Source: Chrysomallon squamiferum (lineage: Eukaryota > Mollusca > Gastropoda > Neomphalida > Peltospiridae). Taken from it: DNA of 64,000 nt. The DNA is taken from contig CM022672.1 of assembly GCA_012295275.1 (NCBI GenBank), positions 23,933,430 through 23,997,429 of the forward strand. The letters are read 5' to 3'. The notes below the pieces were generated by a model that did no database searches, had not been told where the DNA came from, and saw only the letters and a program-made list of their open reading frames with translations. Below are positions 23,266-37,050 of the stretch, one piece after another (within the stretch, counting starts at the first letter, position 1; every line of letters begins with the position of its first letter). The translations under genes were made by a program, and so were the position numbers.

Positions 23266-24256
23266 ATAACATTTTGCTCAAACCATTCAGTAAAGTGTAG
23301 CCAATACCAACAAAAATATTTCCTTTTATGAAATAAAATATTTATAAAGAATTTAATATATATATTAATACAATTTAAAATTTAATCACTTTATTTTAAA
23401 CAAATGACTAGAAAGGTCACTTTGAGATGGTAGAGAAAAGTGACAAACCATTTTATTCTACATCATTCTCATGATGCACGCTTTTGTAGCTCAGAACTCG
23501 ATATGTTATTACAATACAGAGAAGACATCACTTGACACCAATTATGCACTAAAATTAGTTTAGTCTTCACAGAACGAATCACTTTCTGTCAGAGCCATTT
23601 TCACCCCCTGTTGAAACGAGTCTCAAATGGCTTCCTGCAATTAAACTCTCCCATATCTGTTTGGACCGAAGAATGTTTTTGGTGGATGAAGCCATTATAA
23701 AATAAGTGTTTTTATTCATGCTCTGTCAGCCAGGGTGTCAGTGACTTCAAGTAAATATGTTACTGTCTGACACTCGCCGGTTTCAGTTTGTCAATCTCAT
23801 TAGAGGTTTTTCTCAAACATTGACATAAGAATTAGGCCAGCTTCTGTCAGTTTAGTTTCTCTGTAGCTCGGAACAATTGATAATGGTCTGTCTGGGCAGC
23901 TGTCAGATTTGGAGCCATTTTATTTCCTAATTTTTCTTTCCTCCTATCAGAATCAAATGACTGTTAATCAAATATCAATACTGTCACCAATACTGTTATT
24001 TAATTTCCTTTCTTTATATTTTTGGATAAACAGTTTTGTTTGTTTGTTTTGGGTTGTTTATTTTTTATTTCTTTCTTCTTTTTTTTTTTTTTCATATATA
24101 TATATATATATTATAAAAACATATTTTGGTCAGTCATCATTATTTGTTTTAATGTTTAATTTAAATGGTTTCTGTTTTATATTTCAAATACATACTACTG
24201 AATACAAATAATTATGATTTCACATTTAATCATGGACATGCTCAAATAAAAACACC

Positions 24257-24312
<56 letters not shown>

Positions 24313-24322
24313 GACAGACACA

Positions 24323-24371
<49 letters not shown>
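24257..24371. repeat. CA microsatellite with CAGA interruption
   Basis: CA runs on both sides of CAGACAGACAGACACAGA, preceded by CCCACCCACCCA. Confidence 0.95.
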
Positions 24372-24375
<4 letters not shown>

Positions 24376-25152
24376 CACACAGCTAAACACACCCAGATAG
24401 ACAGACAACCCCATTTATGAAGAAACAGGACTACCATCATCATTAAATATGCATCAGTTTCTTTTAATTTATTTTCTTTGAAAACTTTATATAACTGTTA
24501 ACTAGATGAAGCAGTAATTCAAATAAGTTTAACATTTACTTGACATACTGATTCACTCTTAATTATGTATGTGACATTTCGTAACAGGCTGTTTATGGAT
24601 ACAAAAATTTAAAAGGAAATACATTCTGTTGATTCAAGTTGACAATATAGCTTTCAATTAGCATTGAAAATTATCATTTATTTTATTTTTTTTTTTTTTA
24701 AATAAATCTGATATAAACTAAGTCAAGTCTCAAAGATAACAACTCAAAGGGTTAAAACATTTGGTATCGCTACCAAGTTTCTTCTTATTTACCATTTTAA
24801 CTATCAGGTTTGTTTGTAGCTTAATTTCTAGATTGTACCATTTCAAAATACTTTATATTTTGTTAGATGTAAAATTTGTGTATATAATGGCCTAAAAAAA
24901 TATGTGATAAAACACTGAAAAATATGACCTACAGAACCTTTTTTATCTGTTTAATTTTTAGCATGCAAAACAGTAAGTCTAAATAAATATTATAAATAAA
25001 AAATGTTATAATTTATTTTTATAAATGTTTGTTATATCTGCACAAGGTGACATAAAGAATAAGAAGTAGATGAAATTATGATGAGTGTGATACCATTTAT
25101 ATCTCATATCATTATTTACTTAATGTCTAAATGATAACTGAATGTGTATGTA

Positions 25153-25325
<173 letters not shown>

Positions 25326-25672
25326 CTGTTTGTGTTTGTGAGTGTGTCCATATATGTTGTATTTTAAAATGTTATGATATTCTCAAGGGCCTCTGTTATC
25401 TAGAACATTGTCCATCCCTGACACAATTAGGAATGGTAATGCACCTGTTGTTCATTTAACTATTCTATTAGAATTAATTAAGTCACAACTGGAAGCCTAA
25501 TGATGCATAGAACTTGAGTTTAACGATTACAAAACTCGTAGTTCCATGAATTATTTCCCATTATTTATGTAAATTACATATTCATTTGCACACACACACA
25601 CACATATAGAATTCCCCCTCTGTATAATTATAACACTCATTTGTGTAAAATATTGGCTTGGGGAGTTGTAAT

Positions 25673-25880
25673 TCTGAGACATATAGTTTTGTTTTTCTTT
25701 CTTTTTTCTCTCTAAATAGAGGATGTCCAAATGAATATTATTCATTTCTGAGACTTTGGTTTTCTTCTTCTTTTTTTCTCTAAACAGAGGATGTTCACCT
25801 TAATAACATTAATTTCTGAGATATAGAATTTTGTTTTCCTTTTTTTCTCTAAACAGAGGATATTCACCTTAATAATATTT
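25673..25880 (+). repeat. 68-69-bp tandem repeat made of splice-acceptor-like units, 3 copies
   Basis: Each copy has a T-rich run, then CTCTAAACAGAGGATG (first copy CTAAATAGAGGATG), then TTAATAACATTAATTTCTGA or a variant. Unit landmarks lie at 25712, 25780 and 25849. Two copies end in CAG|AGG after a polypyrimidine tract, which resembles a 3' splice site. Confidence 0.75.
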
Positions 25881-27740
25881 CACAAAGGAACATGTGTTAA
25901 TCAATTTTATATGTATATCTGTTATTGTACAAATTTCTGTAGTTCTGAGTAGGGAATAGTGGATTTTCTTAGTTTACTAAGGAATAAAGTATTATGACAT
26001 CACATCATGTAGTCCAGTAGATCAGAGTATATATATGTGTGTGTATGTACACATATATACATATTCATTATATCTGTCAGACTATAGTACATGTACTATC
26101 ATGATATAGTAAAATGCAAAACATCATCTGATTATTTATATGTTCACAAAGACAAAAGTACATGTTCGCTGCCACAAATGACAGGAAATAAATAAATTAA
26201 TCAGTAACATATGCTACACTGTTCTTAAACTAATACATTTTGTTGATCTAAATATTCTTCATGCATTTATCACTGAGCACTTTCTGAAAGTGGAAAAGTC
26301 TATGATTCAAATCATACTCAGATTATGTTATAATAGAGGTTAATGGCTGTAATAACACTAGGAACAATGAGACATACTGATTGTCATTAAAGAAACAGTT
26401 TATCATATATAATATATCTTATATAGATCTGTCAATTATCTTTAAATTGAAATGAGAATAAAATTATGTCTTTGCAGATCATTAAGCTAAACAGAAAGAA
26501 TGAATATATAAATATTTTTATTATCAGTTATTAACTGTCAAGAATATAAATCTGTTTGTTAATATGATAATGACAAACAAGAAAAACACTGCTCCATGTT
26601 TTTTATTAATAGCAGCAGCACTAAATATTTTAAATACACCTTCCCTTAAACAGTGAAGCATCTATTATATGGCCTGAGATGAATCTGCAACTGGACACAG
26701 GGTGGAATAGGAAATAGACTCTCTGCAATCCATTAAACAGCACTATAACTGATCAGTACATGCTATTTTCCTAACAAACACAATAACTGTTAATTTTCAT
26801 TGAAAATGAAACGTAAAAAGTTCTCTTTAAATGCTTTTTTTATTTCCTTCCTTGATGTGCTTGTCCATTATCTTGACTGATAGCAAACTTCATTACAAAA
26901 AATGCAAGTTCTGTCTAATTTAAAGAGCACTATACTATTTGTGCTTTCCAGTAAAATCATTACATCTTATCCTTGTTCTTCTTTCTGGGGATTTGCCTTC
27001 TGGGAATAAACACCAAACTCAATCAACCCAGTGTATTAGGCAGATGGAATCAGTTGTCTTTTTAGAGCAACACAGGCAAGATATTTGTGTTTTTAATTCA
27101 AGTTTATTTAAAAATCGTAAAACCATCTTAAATATATAGCAAATTTCAAGTGAATCCATTCTTTTTTTTTTGTTTGTTTTTTTTGTTTGTGTAATTAGAA
27201 CATATAAAACAATATTGTTTTGAAAAAGAAGAACATGAATTTATTTCTGAGTGATTATGATTTCCTTAATAATTATGTTATTTTTAATTGTTTGATATAA
27301 ATCACCTAAAACAATGTGGAATTGCTTTACAATAATCTGAATCCTTTACAACAGTAACCTATTTATATTTAAATAGTTTTTTTATTTGTTTTCTACAAAG
27401 GTTTTTACATTGTATGCATTTTTCAAACCAGAAAATTATGTTTATTTTGTTTTTTGTTTCCTTTCTTTTAATTAATTAATTAATTATTTTGAAATAGGAC
27501 AATAAAATTAATTAAAAATAATTATTTTCTTTTATCCACTCAGTTAATTCAATAAAAAATTTTTTCCAAAATTTATTTAAACCTCTCACTTCAATCTTCC
27601 ACTCTTATCATGAAGTTTAAATTTTGTTATATATTACATTTACATCACACTGACTTCATTTTCATTATTCTTTACACTGTCTTTCACAGAAAATCAGACA
27701 ATAACACATAAAAAAATATACTTTCATTTATGTATTTCAG

Positions 27741-28169
27741 CAGCTAGTTCGACAGCAGTCTGTGTCCTCTCTTCAGGAAGAACAGCTTGGGAGTCTTCGC
27801 CTCAGCATGGATTACAACCACGAGACATCCATCCTCACCGTGACGGTGATAGAGGCTCGGGACATTGTTTCCAGAGACTTCAGTGGCACAGCCACTCCCT
27901 ATGTCAAAGTGTCGCTCCTACCGGACCGACGGAACGTACTGCAGAGCAAAATACACGACAAGACAGTGAATCCAGTTTTCGATGAGGAGTTTTTGTTTGA
28001 AGTTTCTGGAACGAAACTGCCAAACAGCACGTTGGAAGTTTTACTGTATGATTACGATCAGTTTTCGCGGGATGAGTGCATCGGTCAGGTACACGTACCG
28101 CTGAGTGGAATAAACTTCTCCGAGAAAGTCACTATGTGGAGTGGAATTACTCCATTCGAAAAGAAAGAT
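27741..28169 (+). CDS. SYT12: Synaptotagmin-12-like, coding exon 3: C2A domain (residues 222-364)
   Basis: One exon holds the whole first C2 domain. LGSLRLSMDY (237-246) is the C2A entry strand. PYVKVSLLPD (274-283) and NPVFDEEFLFEV (298-309) are core C2 motifs, and YDYDQFSRDE (324-333) is calcium loop 3. Compared with SYT1 (from memory), the five Ca2+ ligands read D267, T273 (Asp lost), D325, D327 and E333 (Asp to Glu). C2A is therefore only partly degraded, better preserved than I recall for vertebrate SYT12. The acceptor TTTCAGCAG is a NAGNAG site: the first AG adds Gln222, the second omits it. The exon ends at GAT before GTAAGC, phase 0; intron read-through would add only VSIAFVL. Confidence 0.92.
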
Positions 28170-28309
28170 GTAAGCATAGCTTTTGTTCTTTGAATTATTA
28201 ATATATTGTGTACGTTATATTAATTTGGTATCTTGTTTTTTTGTTGTATGTGTGTGTCTGTATGTGTGTGTGTGTGTCCCTGTGTTTCTGCATTTGAGTG
28301 AGTCTCTCT

Positions 28310-28460
28310 AAAATACAGCATTCACACTTCATACATGTAAAATACTGCATTCATTTTATACAAGTAAAATACAGCATTCACACTTCATACATGTAAAATA
28401 CTGCATTCATTTTATACAAGTAAAATACAGCATTCACACTTTATACATGAAAAATACAGC
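28310..28460 (+). repeat. 27-29-bp tandem repeat, about 5.5 copies (56-bp higher-order unit)
   Basis: AAAATACAGCATTCACACTT and AAAATACTGCATTCATTTTA alternate, starting at 28310, 28339, 28366, 28395, 28422 and 28450. The alternating 29/27-bp spacing makes a 56-bp dimer. Lies 140 bp into intron 3. Confidence 0.85.
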
Positions 28461-29286
28461 AGTGATGATATCAGTCACACTTCATATAAAGGTGTGTCTA
28501 ATGAATTCCACATGAACTCAGATATAAAATGGAGCAAGTTCATTTCAGATACAAATAATGTTCATCAGTCCTTACACGTCATAAATACTTTGTGTGTGAC
28601 ATTCGCAGATATTCATTAACTTATATTCTAATACACTATTAAATAAATATTGACTTCCTTATTGGTTCTGAAAATATCCATCAATATTTTGACATCAAGG
28701 TGTGAGAGAAAACGATGATTAAATTAAGTGCCAAAGATGGATAGTAAATATTAATTTTTTGATTTTGATTTTAATTAATTTTTTCTTTGCTAAATTACAA
28801 AATGTTGTCAATGCATTTCTGTAATATTTATTTTTATTTGGAGTAAGGGCAAGATGTTAAATAAAAGTATTGCTCAAATTAGATTTTCAGACCAATTTAA
28901 ATTCCAAATTCTTGATTGATTTTGGGGCTTCCTTGAAAAGTGACAGCTTGATCATGGGTATGGAGATGTATAAATTCATTTAATTCTATGTAATCATTTT
29001 GCAACATGTAAAAGTTAATGCATTTGCCAAGACAAGGTTACTTCTATTTAAAGTGATATAAACTGGTAATGCAAGTTCCTAATGTAGTTTGGATGTATAT
29101 TGATTTTCAACAACTAAGGAAATTGAAGTATTGGTGATTTGGGCTACCACTTACATGGTCTTGGCACTTTTGCACATGAAATGTAGAATGTCTTAGAAAT
29201 ATGGGATGAAGAAGACACAGAAGTTTGTGACACACGTAAAGAGTTGCAAAAATTACCTGATGTCTGTGATTTCAGAAAAAGAATAT

Positions 29287-29288
<2 letters not shown>

Positions 29289-29342
<54 letters not shown>
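29289..29342. repeat. CT microsatellite
   Basis: About 27 uninterrupted CT units in intron 3. Confidence 0.95.
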
Positions 29343-29347
<5 letters not shown>

Positions 29348-30235
29348 CTAACTACTTTCCAAACAAATATCATTTATATGGCCATAATTTCATTCACAGA
29401 TGTTTAAATGTGTATTTTTTTGTTTAAATTATCTTTAATAAAAGAACAGTTTCACATATTAGTATCACTAACTGAAATTATTATTATCATTATCCCATTT
29501 TTTCATTTCTACTTTCTGAAATAGACATTTAAAAAAAAAAAATTATTTCTTATACTTTTTTCTCTATTTCAAATTATTATTTTTTTTTTAAATTTATTTA
29601 TTTATTTACTTATATTATTTTTTGTTGAATATTCATAATATTAAAACTACTGTCTAATCCACAAATCTGTTTTATCTAGCTTTCAGTATTTCCAATATTG
29701 GTATGAACATCTGTTTCAACATAATAAATCACTGTTATTAAAGCATAGTATCTATAATAAGTAAAAGTAGTTATTATTAACAGAACCATTTAATATCAAG
29801 TTATTAAATATATTGCATTTCCTATCTTTATAATTAACATTTAATATAAAAATAAAAAAAGGAACTTACAATTTTATTATATTTTTTGGTTTTTGTTTAT
29901 TAGTAATTCATTTTAAAGCTTATTTGATAATTATTTTCACCTTTAACAAAAACCTATTTTGAAAAACTAATAATAAAGGTAAAGGAGTTACATAGAATTC
30001 TTTAGTGAATTAATGTTCTTAATGTCTAATAACACCTGAGTGCAAGTTTATGTTAGTAGTTACTAGACATCAGTCTTGAAATCATTCCCAAGGGCTGTGT
30101 TAGCTTGTCATTGTTATAGCAGATATGTAATTTCTTGTGTAATGATGATGAGAAATAAACAAAACCAAACAAAACAAATAACAACAGCTTCTCTGTGGAG
30201 TGTTTGTACTGATTAGGAATGATGTAAGAGAGATG

Positions 30236-30340
30236 TTATGGATTAGCAGCAAAGGATCTCTTACATGCACCTTCCCACAGACAGGATTACCACTGAAAAC
30301 TGTGTTGAGGACACTGATGGAATGGGAAAGATGCCATCAC
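30236..30340 (+). mobile_element. Decayed mollusc SINE-type repeat, copy 2
   Basis: Reads GATTAGCAGCAAAGGATCTC, TTACATGCACC, then TTCCCACAGACAGGAT, almost the consensus of the mollusc repeat named at 15780. Downstream similarity fades after about 30340. Same orientation as copy 1 and as the host gene. Confidence 0.6.
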
Positions 30341-32102
30341 ATTCAGCCTTTAGTCAGTAGATAAATAATATGGTTTGTAAAATAATACTTCATCACTTTT
30401 TATTTCAAAGTGATCCTATGCTGCACTAAAGAATAACTGTGTGAGCAAACAGGTTTCTCTGTTGTGTATACAGACGTGCCTAACGAAGCTGCCAGACTAA
30501 ATAGCAAGCTACAACATTGACAACTGAGTTTGTTATTAAAGATCTGTTACTTAATTGAGTAACATTTAGTCTGATTTGTCTCCACATCAGTTTGAAGTCA
30601 TTCAAGGTGAAATGAAACCATTAAGCCAATTCTACATCTGAAGACGATTCACCAATAATGGCTGATTCTAATTAATTTCCATTGATTGCACACTGGCACA
30701 TGGCTAGAATAATGTGCATGAAATTGATTTGTTTGGATTTTTGTCTTCTTTTCATCCTCACTAAATGGATAAGTAATTTATTTATGGTTGCTAGTTATGT
30801 GTGGTTTATATACATCCTTGTTTGTGAGACAATCAGTGTTCATTCAGTCAGGCTGGAGTTCTGATTTGCAGATACAAATTGACAAATGATCATTCCCCAG
30901 CAACTACCACTGCTAGTTATTTGAATGCAAGTGATATCTTTAAGTGTTTGTCATTTTCAGATTTTAGTTTATTAAATTCTATGTAAAAAATGTACACAAA
31001 TATAACATTAGGATGCATAATATATCATTTATTATCTATGACATACTGTACATGCATAGATTATATTTGTACTGAGTTCTTTATCAAGGATTCCTATCAC
31101 CCCCAAGTAGTAAGGAAATCAGTAAAATACAAATCCATTTACTCAGCTTAAGGTCAGTGATGTTGCACACCTTGTTTTTAAAGTATTTTTATAATTATTT
31201 CAAAGAGAAATTTCATTAACATTATATTAACAAAATGTTTTTGAATATCTGGTTCAAAACACAAAGTACGTTTATCTCACAGAACAAGAAATGTGATGCC
31301 TTACTTAAACTGATTCAAACTGATTAATAAGCAGGCCAAATATTTGAACACAGACAAATCATGATTGATTTCTTTTTGTTCTCTTTCACAGATAACTTAC
31401 ACAGCCCTAATATTACATTATAAAGCTTCTATGCATCAAATATTTCTTTTAATAATATAAACATGTTAGGGAGAAGGAGATTGTGTTGGCAACAGTTGAT
31501 GTCTTGAGAGCTGTTCAAAAATTACATCATGGCATAAATTTGATAAACAGTATTTCATAATTTCCATTTTATCCTTATATAACATTTTAAGTTAATAAAT
31601 ATCCACAAATAAGACTATTTATTCTGGTACTGTTTTCTTTTGTACAGTTCTTATTTAAAACCATTATCATAATTATCATCTAAAAGACTTTGCTTTAATA
31701 ATGACAAGCTTTGTAGTTTCATGAATTATTTTCCATTGATTATGTAAATAACCTCTTCACTTAAATATCTATGTATGAGAAACAGTCATATTTTCATATT
31801 CAGGATATCAAAAAGTACTAATTTTATTTTATTTTATTTAACAGTGAGTATTGTTTCCCTTGGTCAATATCTGTTAAACATTTTGAATTTGTTTTCATGA
31901 TGTGACAAAGTATATACAAAAGGTCTCTTCCTAGTTTGTCACTATTGCCAATAAAAACACAGAAATGTAATAATTTTAAAATTATTTTCCACTTTATTGT
32001 TACAAAAAAAGACCCCTCCATCACCTGGTCAGATGCATAATACTTTTAATTTAGAAATAATCTGAAGACATTGTTTAATGAATTTATAATTATTTTTTTC
32101 AG

Positions 32103-32226
32103 CAGCAAGAAGATTTTGGTGATTTGATGTTTTCTCTTAACTACCTCCCAAGTGCTGAACGGCTAACCATTGTTGTTGCAAAGGCAAGAAATCTGAGACA
32201 CTCTGAAGATGGGAAGATAACATTAG
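32103..32226 (+). CDS. SYT12: Synaptotagmin-12-like, coding exon 4: first part of C2B (residues 365-405)
   Basis: A 124-nt exon too short to stand out as an ORF, found by splice sites and frame. It reads QQEDFGDLMF, then SLNYLPSAERLTIVVAKARN, the classic start of a synaptotagmin C2B. The LPxAERLTxVVxKAxNL pattern is very close to vertebrate SYT12 and is the best subtype evidence. D400 can be aligned with the first loop-1 Ca2+ Asp, with one inserted residue before it. The exon ends CATTAG before GTATGT (phase 1), so the next codon, D406 of the DPFVK motif, is split across the intron. Its acceptor, TTTCAGCAGCAAG, is a second NAGNAG site, deciding whether Gln365 is included. Confidence 0.9.
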
Positions 32227-32511
32227 GTATGTGTCACTAATCATTAAATAAACCATTTTTAAGTCTGTGGAATATGTTATGTGAGTTGCAAGTTGTTGCA
32301 TTAAAATGTTCTTAAAAGATTAATAAGGCATATCACAATGTCTATTTTATATACTTACATACATACATACATATATATAACTCAGAAAGTCAGCACTCAA
32401 GGTCACATTCAGAATTTGTTTTATATTCATAATAATTACATTTGAACTTGTTGACAAGCATCATAAGTATTTTGCATTCAAATGATTCATAAAGCAAGAA
32501 AATGTATGTAT

Positions 32512-32554
<43 letters not shown>

Positions 32555-33129
32555 ATGTATGTGTATGTCTGTTTGTGTGTGTGTCTGTGTATACAGAATG
32601 GTTCATGAATGAATTTACTAGCAGTGGTACAATTATGAACATCCTACTGAAATTACCCCTTGTTCCCTAATAACATAGCAACCATGAGTCTGCCATTTTG
32701 TAACTCATTGGTGCCTTCAAGCTTTGTGTTGTCACAGAAACAAAGTACATGTTCCTCAAAATGATACTAATGACTTATGATTTGTAAGTACCAGCAAATC
32801 ATAGGTTCTCCCATTTTCAGCATATTCTTCATTGCACTGCACAAACAGCCCATTGATTTCAGCTAAGCCATGACCTTAATAAGCAGTGCATATCATATTA
32901 AAATATTTTTGTTTGGCTGTTTATTTAAATATGCTGATTATAATAACTGTGTTTCTGTACAACTCAGCCAGCACATATTTATTATCACCACAAACTAAAC
33001 TGATGACTGCTGATCACTCTTTCTTTCTCTTTTCTTTAGCTTTATTTTTGGATGTTCTTTCTTCCTTATTAATTTTGCTTGTCGTTTCTTTTCTTTTTAT
33101 TTGTTTTTTTTTTCCATTTTTGGGGGGGG

Positions 33130-33138
33130 CTATTATTA

Positions 33139-33172
<34 letters not shown>

Positions 33173-33177
33173 AATCA

Positions 33178-33218
<41 letters not shown>

Positions 33219-33219
33219 G
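33130..33219. repeat. ATT microsatellite with ATC variants
   Basis: TTA units interrupted by TCATTA in the middle, in intron 4; preceded by an 8-base G run at 33122. Confidence 0.95.
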
Positions 33220-36114
33220 TTATATTTTTTACTGTTATTTCAGTGATTTTCTATTTTATCATATTATTTTGATTTGTTTTCTTGTTTTATTTTGAAAAAT
33301 AGTAACATCAATAACAAACTTATAAAAAAATGAACCAAGAACAGCCATTTGAATCATAATATCTTTTTAAATAAAATTAAATCGATTTTATATTAGATTT
33401 GTTTTGGGAAACTTAGAAGAATATTCAGAGAATAAAAAAGAATCAGCTATAAAAAATGTCTACCTTTAATGTGATTCTTCATGGATTATGTCAGCCTTAA
33501 GGACTTGAATAAAAAATAAAACTTGTATTTAATTATGAATGAAATATTAGTGATGGAAATTTTAACATGGTTAAAAAAACAAAAATTTCAATAGTTTCAC
33601 ATTGATTTTGCCTTAATAGTTTACTTTTTATTTAATCCTTTCTTTTCTTTCTCCTGATGCACTGGCATTTGACATTTTACCAGCTTATATTATAAGCCAG
33701 CAAATATAAAACTATATAAGACAAAAGATAAACCAAAAAATTAATATTGACATTTACAGCGTTTTAAAAGAAAAGCAAAATTAATTTTTGTCTCATATTT
33801 TTGGTAGGATAAAAAATGAATGGACAAAGGTCAATAACAGCACAGAGATACTGCTTTGTCATAAATACTGAATTATATTTGATTATAGAGAAAAATAAAT
33901 TGATCTCAGCTTTTATTGTTTTTTAAACAAATCAAAAGAAAAATTAATTTGTCTTATTCTATATAATATTTAAAATAAAATATTTATTATTTCATTTATT
34001 TGTATTTAGCTGAACAAAAGCAGTAGAATGTTTATTTTCTTTAATGTCAGTGCTTTTGATTTCAGGTGGTTTTTTTTTCAGTTATCATAATTGTAAAGTT
34101 CTGTTTTATTTTAATGCAGTCAAACTTGCTAAATAAATTATTAACATTTTGAATAAAAATATTAATTTGTGGTTTAATATTTCCAGAGAGTAGTGTAATA
34201 ATATTAAGTTTAAAATTTGTCAGTCACACTGGGCAACATTATTAGAGTTCTTTCCTTTTTCTTTCTTTGCAATTTTTAAAACTTTGTGAAAGGTTGCCCT
34301 CTGTTTCTAAATGTTGATGCAGCTGCCAATTAACATGTGAAAAAAAAAGTTTATAGCATTTTCTGACAAACACATTAATTTTACATTGATCCCTGTGGTA
34401 CGCATGTCGTAATTCTGTTACATCAGCTGGTTTTGTTAGAATTCTAGTAATCAGCTGTTCTAAGACTGTTAATTCTCCCACTGCTCACAATTATTAATAA
34501 AGGAATTGCTTAAAGGCAGACCTTGTGTGATAGGAATATGCATCAGTTTGGGTTATTAGGCTTAAATTCCATGTTCATGACATTATATGTTGGACAATTT
34601 GGCTTTGAGCTATCTGTATATGAATTGGGGAGAGAGTGGTGGGGGGAGAGTGGATGGAAATACCCTCCCATATTTGCTGAAAACAGGCAAAATGTCAGAA
34701 AAATAATATTTATTTTAAGTGGCATGTTGTATGTTTTGTTAACCATATGTCATCAACTGATTATTATTATTTTTTTTTTTTTTTTATTATCAGTTTGCAT
34801 GTTTATGTTGTAAAATGCCAGGCAAATCAGAATGACTGTCCCCTTCCTTAACCAAAGAGTCTGGTAGGAGAAATGCTCCATGCACCCCTATTCCAGTCAC
34901 TGTTTCATGACTATTATCAAAAACTGTTCAGTTCAAGAAAACATATCCAGAAATTTCTGAAAAGCAAAATTGCCATGCCAGTTTTGATAATCAGGAAGAA
35001 AACACCAAATTGTTCCTTAGAAGACTTCACTATGAATTAATGGATTTAAAAATCTTAATAGATATGATTATTAACGGTTATTTGTTCTTAAATATTTGTT
35101 ACTGATGTTGAAGAAAAGAAACAAAACCAGTTTGTAGTTTTATTATCAACTAACTGCAAGGTGACTTTTTTTATCACCTTCCTATGGACAAAAAACACAT
35201 ACCACAGTTTCTGATAGTTCATCTGTGGAAGAAAAATGCCCGCTTAGGCAATTTGATTCTACAACTCTTCAGACGAATGGAAAATACAGACTTAATTTAA
35301 TAATTTCTTGTCTCTCTGAGAGATTACTATCTTCTTTTTTTTTTCTTTTATATTTTTCACCAACCGTTTCCAGTTTCTTGTTCTAATTTCCTCTTCTTCT
35401 GCTATTTCAGCTTCTTCTGTTCTTATTTGTTGTTTCTTCTGCTTATATTGATAACATCAATATTTTGATTTTTTTTTTTGCAAAAGTTTAATAAATGATG
35501 CTTTGATGGTGGGTTTCTTTTTGATGATAAATGAATATTTCTATTACATTCAGGTTGCTATTTATTTATAAACTGCAGAAAATCTATCACTTAAAAGTAA
35601 ACTATTTTATTTGTGGAATTAATCTATGTTCAGTATGAAGTGCACTCAGTACAACTAGAAATGCATTATAAAAGAAAACCATCATTATTGGTTAGAATCA
35701 AAATGAATCCTTAATGCTCTTTTACTGAATAACATACAATATATACATTCATGAAACGAAACAATACAAATATATTTTGACAATAAACCATCATATCTAA
35801 ACCTTTATGCCAATACATATCATTCATGAATGAATAATTTTGTTATTTCATAATCACAAGCTTTAGAAATGATAGTTTCTACAGTACTCTTTATGGTCAT
35901 TCTCTCATCTGGAATTATGACCATGCTCAGGTCTGAATTTATGGTTATTATCATGCTTAGCTTTATGGTTATGTTACATTTTGGATTTATGGTTATTTTG
36001 AGCTGAGCTTCATGGTTATGTTCAAAGTTAAACTGTCCGAATAATTTGTGAGTAAGCACAGACATTATGTATAAAATAAATTTATAGGTTCTGTATTGTT
36101 GTTACTGTAGTCTA

Positions 36115-36440
36115 TGATTCTGTTACTACTAGTGCTACCACTGCTCTTATACCCAGTAATGCTGCTACTAAAGCTGCTATTACCACCACTGTAGCTACTA
36201 CTTCTATTACTACAGTTACTGCTATTACTGCTTCTGCTAACCCACTATTATTACTGTTATAACTATTACTATACTCTTATTATTACTGCTATTATTACTA
36301 GCAGTAGCAGTACTAGTAGCAGTAGTAATAACAGTACAGGAATAGTAGCTGTTGTAGGAAAAGCAGTAGGAGTAGCAGCAGCAGTGGCAATGGTAATAAC
36401 AGTAGTCATGCCTGTTACAGTTACTACTACTGCTATTAAT
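36115..36440. repeat. Degenerate ACT/AGT triplet field
   Basis: ACT/GCT triplets on the left switch to AGT/AGC triplets near 36300, so the two halves are roughly inverted and could pair. Confidence 0.8.
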
Positions 36441-36937
36441 ATATTTCTAGGGCACATACTAACCAGCTGCCATGACTAGAAGTGTTTTTATTACCACTAC
36501 TAAATCATCATATTATTAATATTGTTATTGATATTATTCTGACACTTCTCTTTGTGTGAAAAATCTATCATGATTCACCGATCAAATCAGCTGTCCTGTA
36601 TCACATGTGACAGAAATATGATTAAACTGGCACCCACCAGGTAAATGAAAATAATGTTTACACACACTCGTGGAAATATTTAATTTAGCTCCACAGTGAT
36701 ATTCACAACACAGTGAAGTATTTTGGCAGTGATTGATATAAATGTTGAAATTTAAAGAAAATTGTCTCACCACTTAATAAATAAGATGAGATTAAATTCC
36801 CTAAACGCTAAAGAATCTGGGCAGATACTTTTTTGTTAATGACCAAGAATAGACAATTATAGGAAGAAAATGTCGGAATTGACAGAAACATTAAGATCTG
36901 ATATGACTTCATTATTCCTGATTAGTGTAGAAAAGGT

Positions 36938-37050
<113 letters not shown>

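Larger units (their letters stand above)
25506..31760 (+). repeat. Dispersed repeat pair (about 25506-25560 and 31688-31745)
   Basis: GTAGTTCCATGAATTATTTC..CATTATTTATGTAAAT near 25531 and GTAGTTTCATGAATTATTTT..CATTGATTATGTAAAT near 31713 align over roughly 80 bp including the upstream flank. They sit in introns 2 and 3 in the same orientation. The family is not identified. Confidence 0.55.
28170..32102 (+). other. Intron 3 (3.9 kb)
   Basis: GT-AG, phase 0, lying between the two C2 domains. Contents: a 27-29-bp tandem repeat (28310-28460), a CT array (29289-29342), a mollusc SINE-like remnant (about 30236-30340) and the second member of a dispersed repeat pair (about 31690-31745). The pyrimidine tract before the exon 4 acceptor is TTATTTTTTTCAG. 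Confidence 0.8.
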
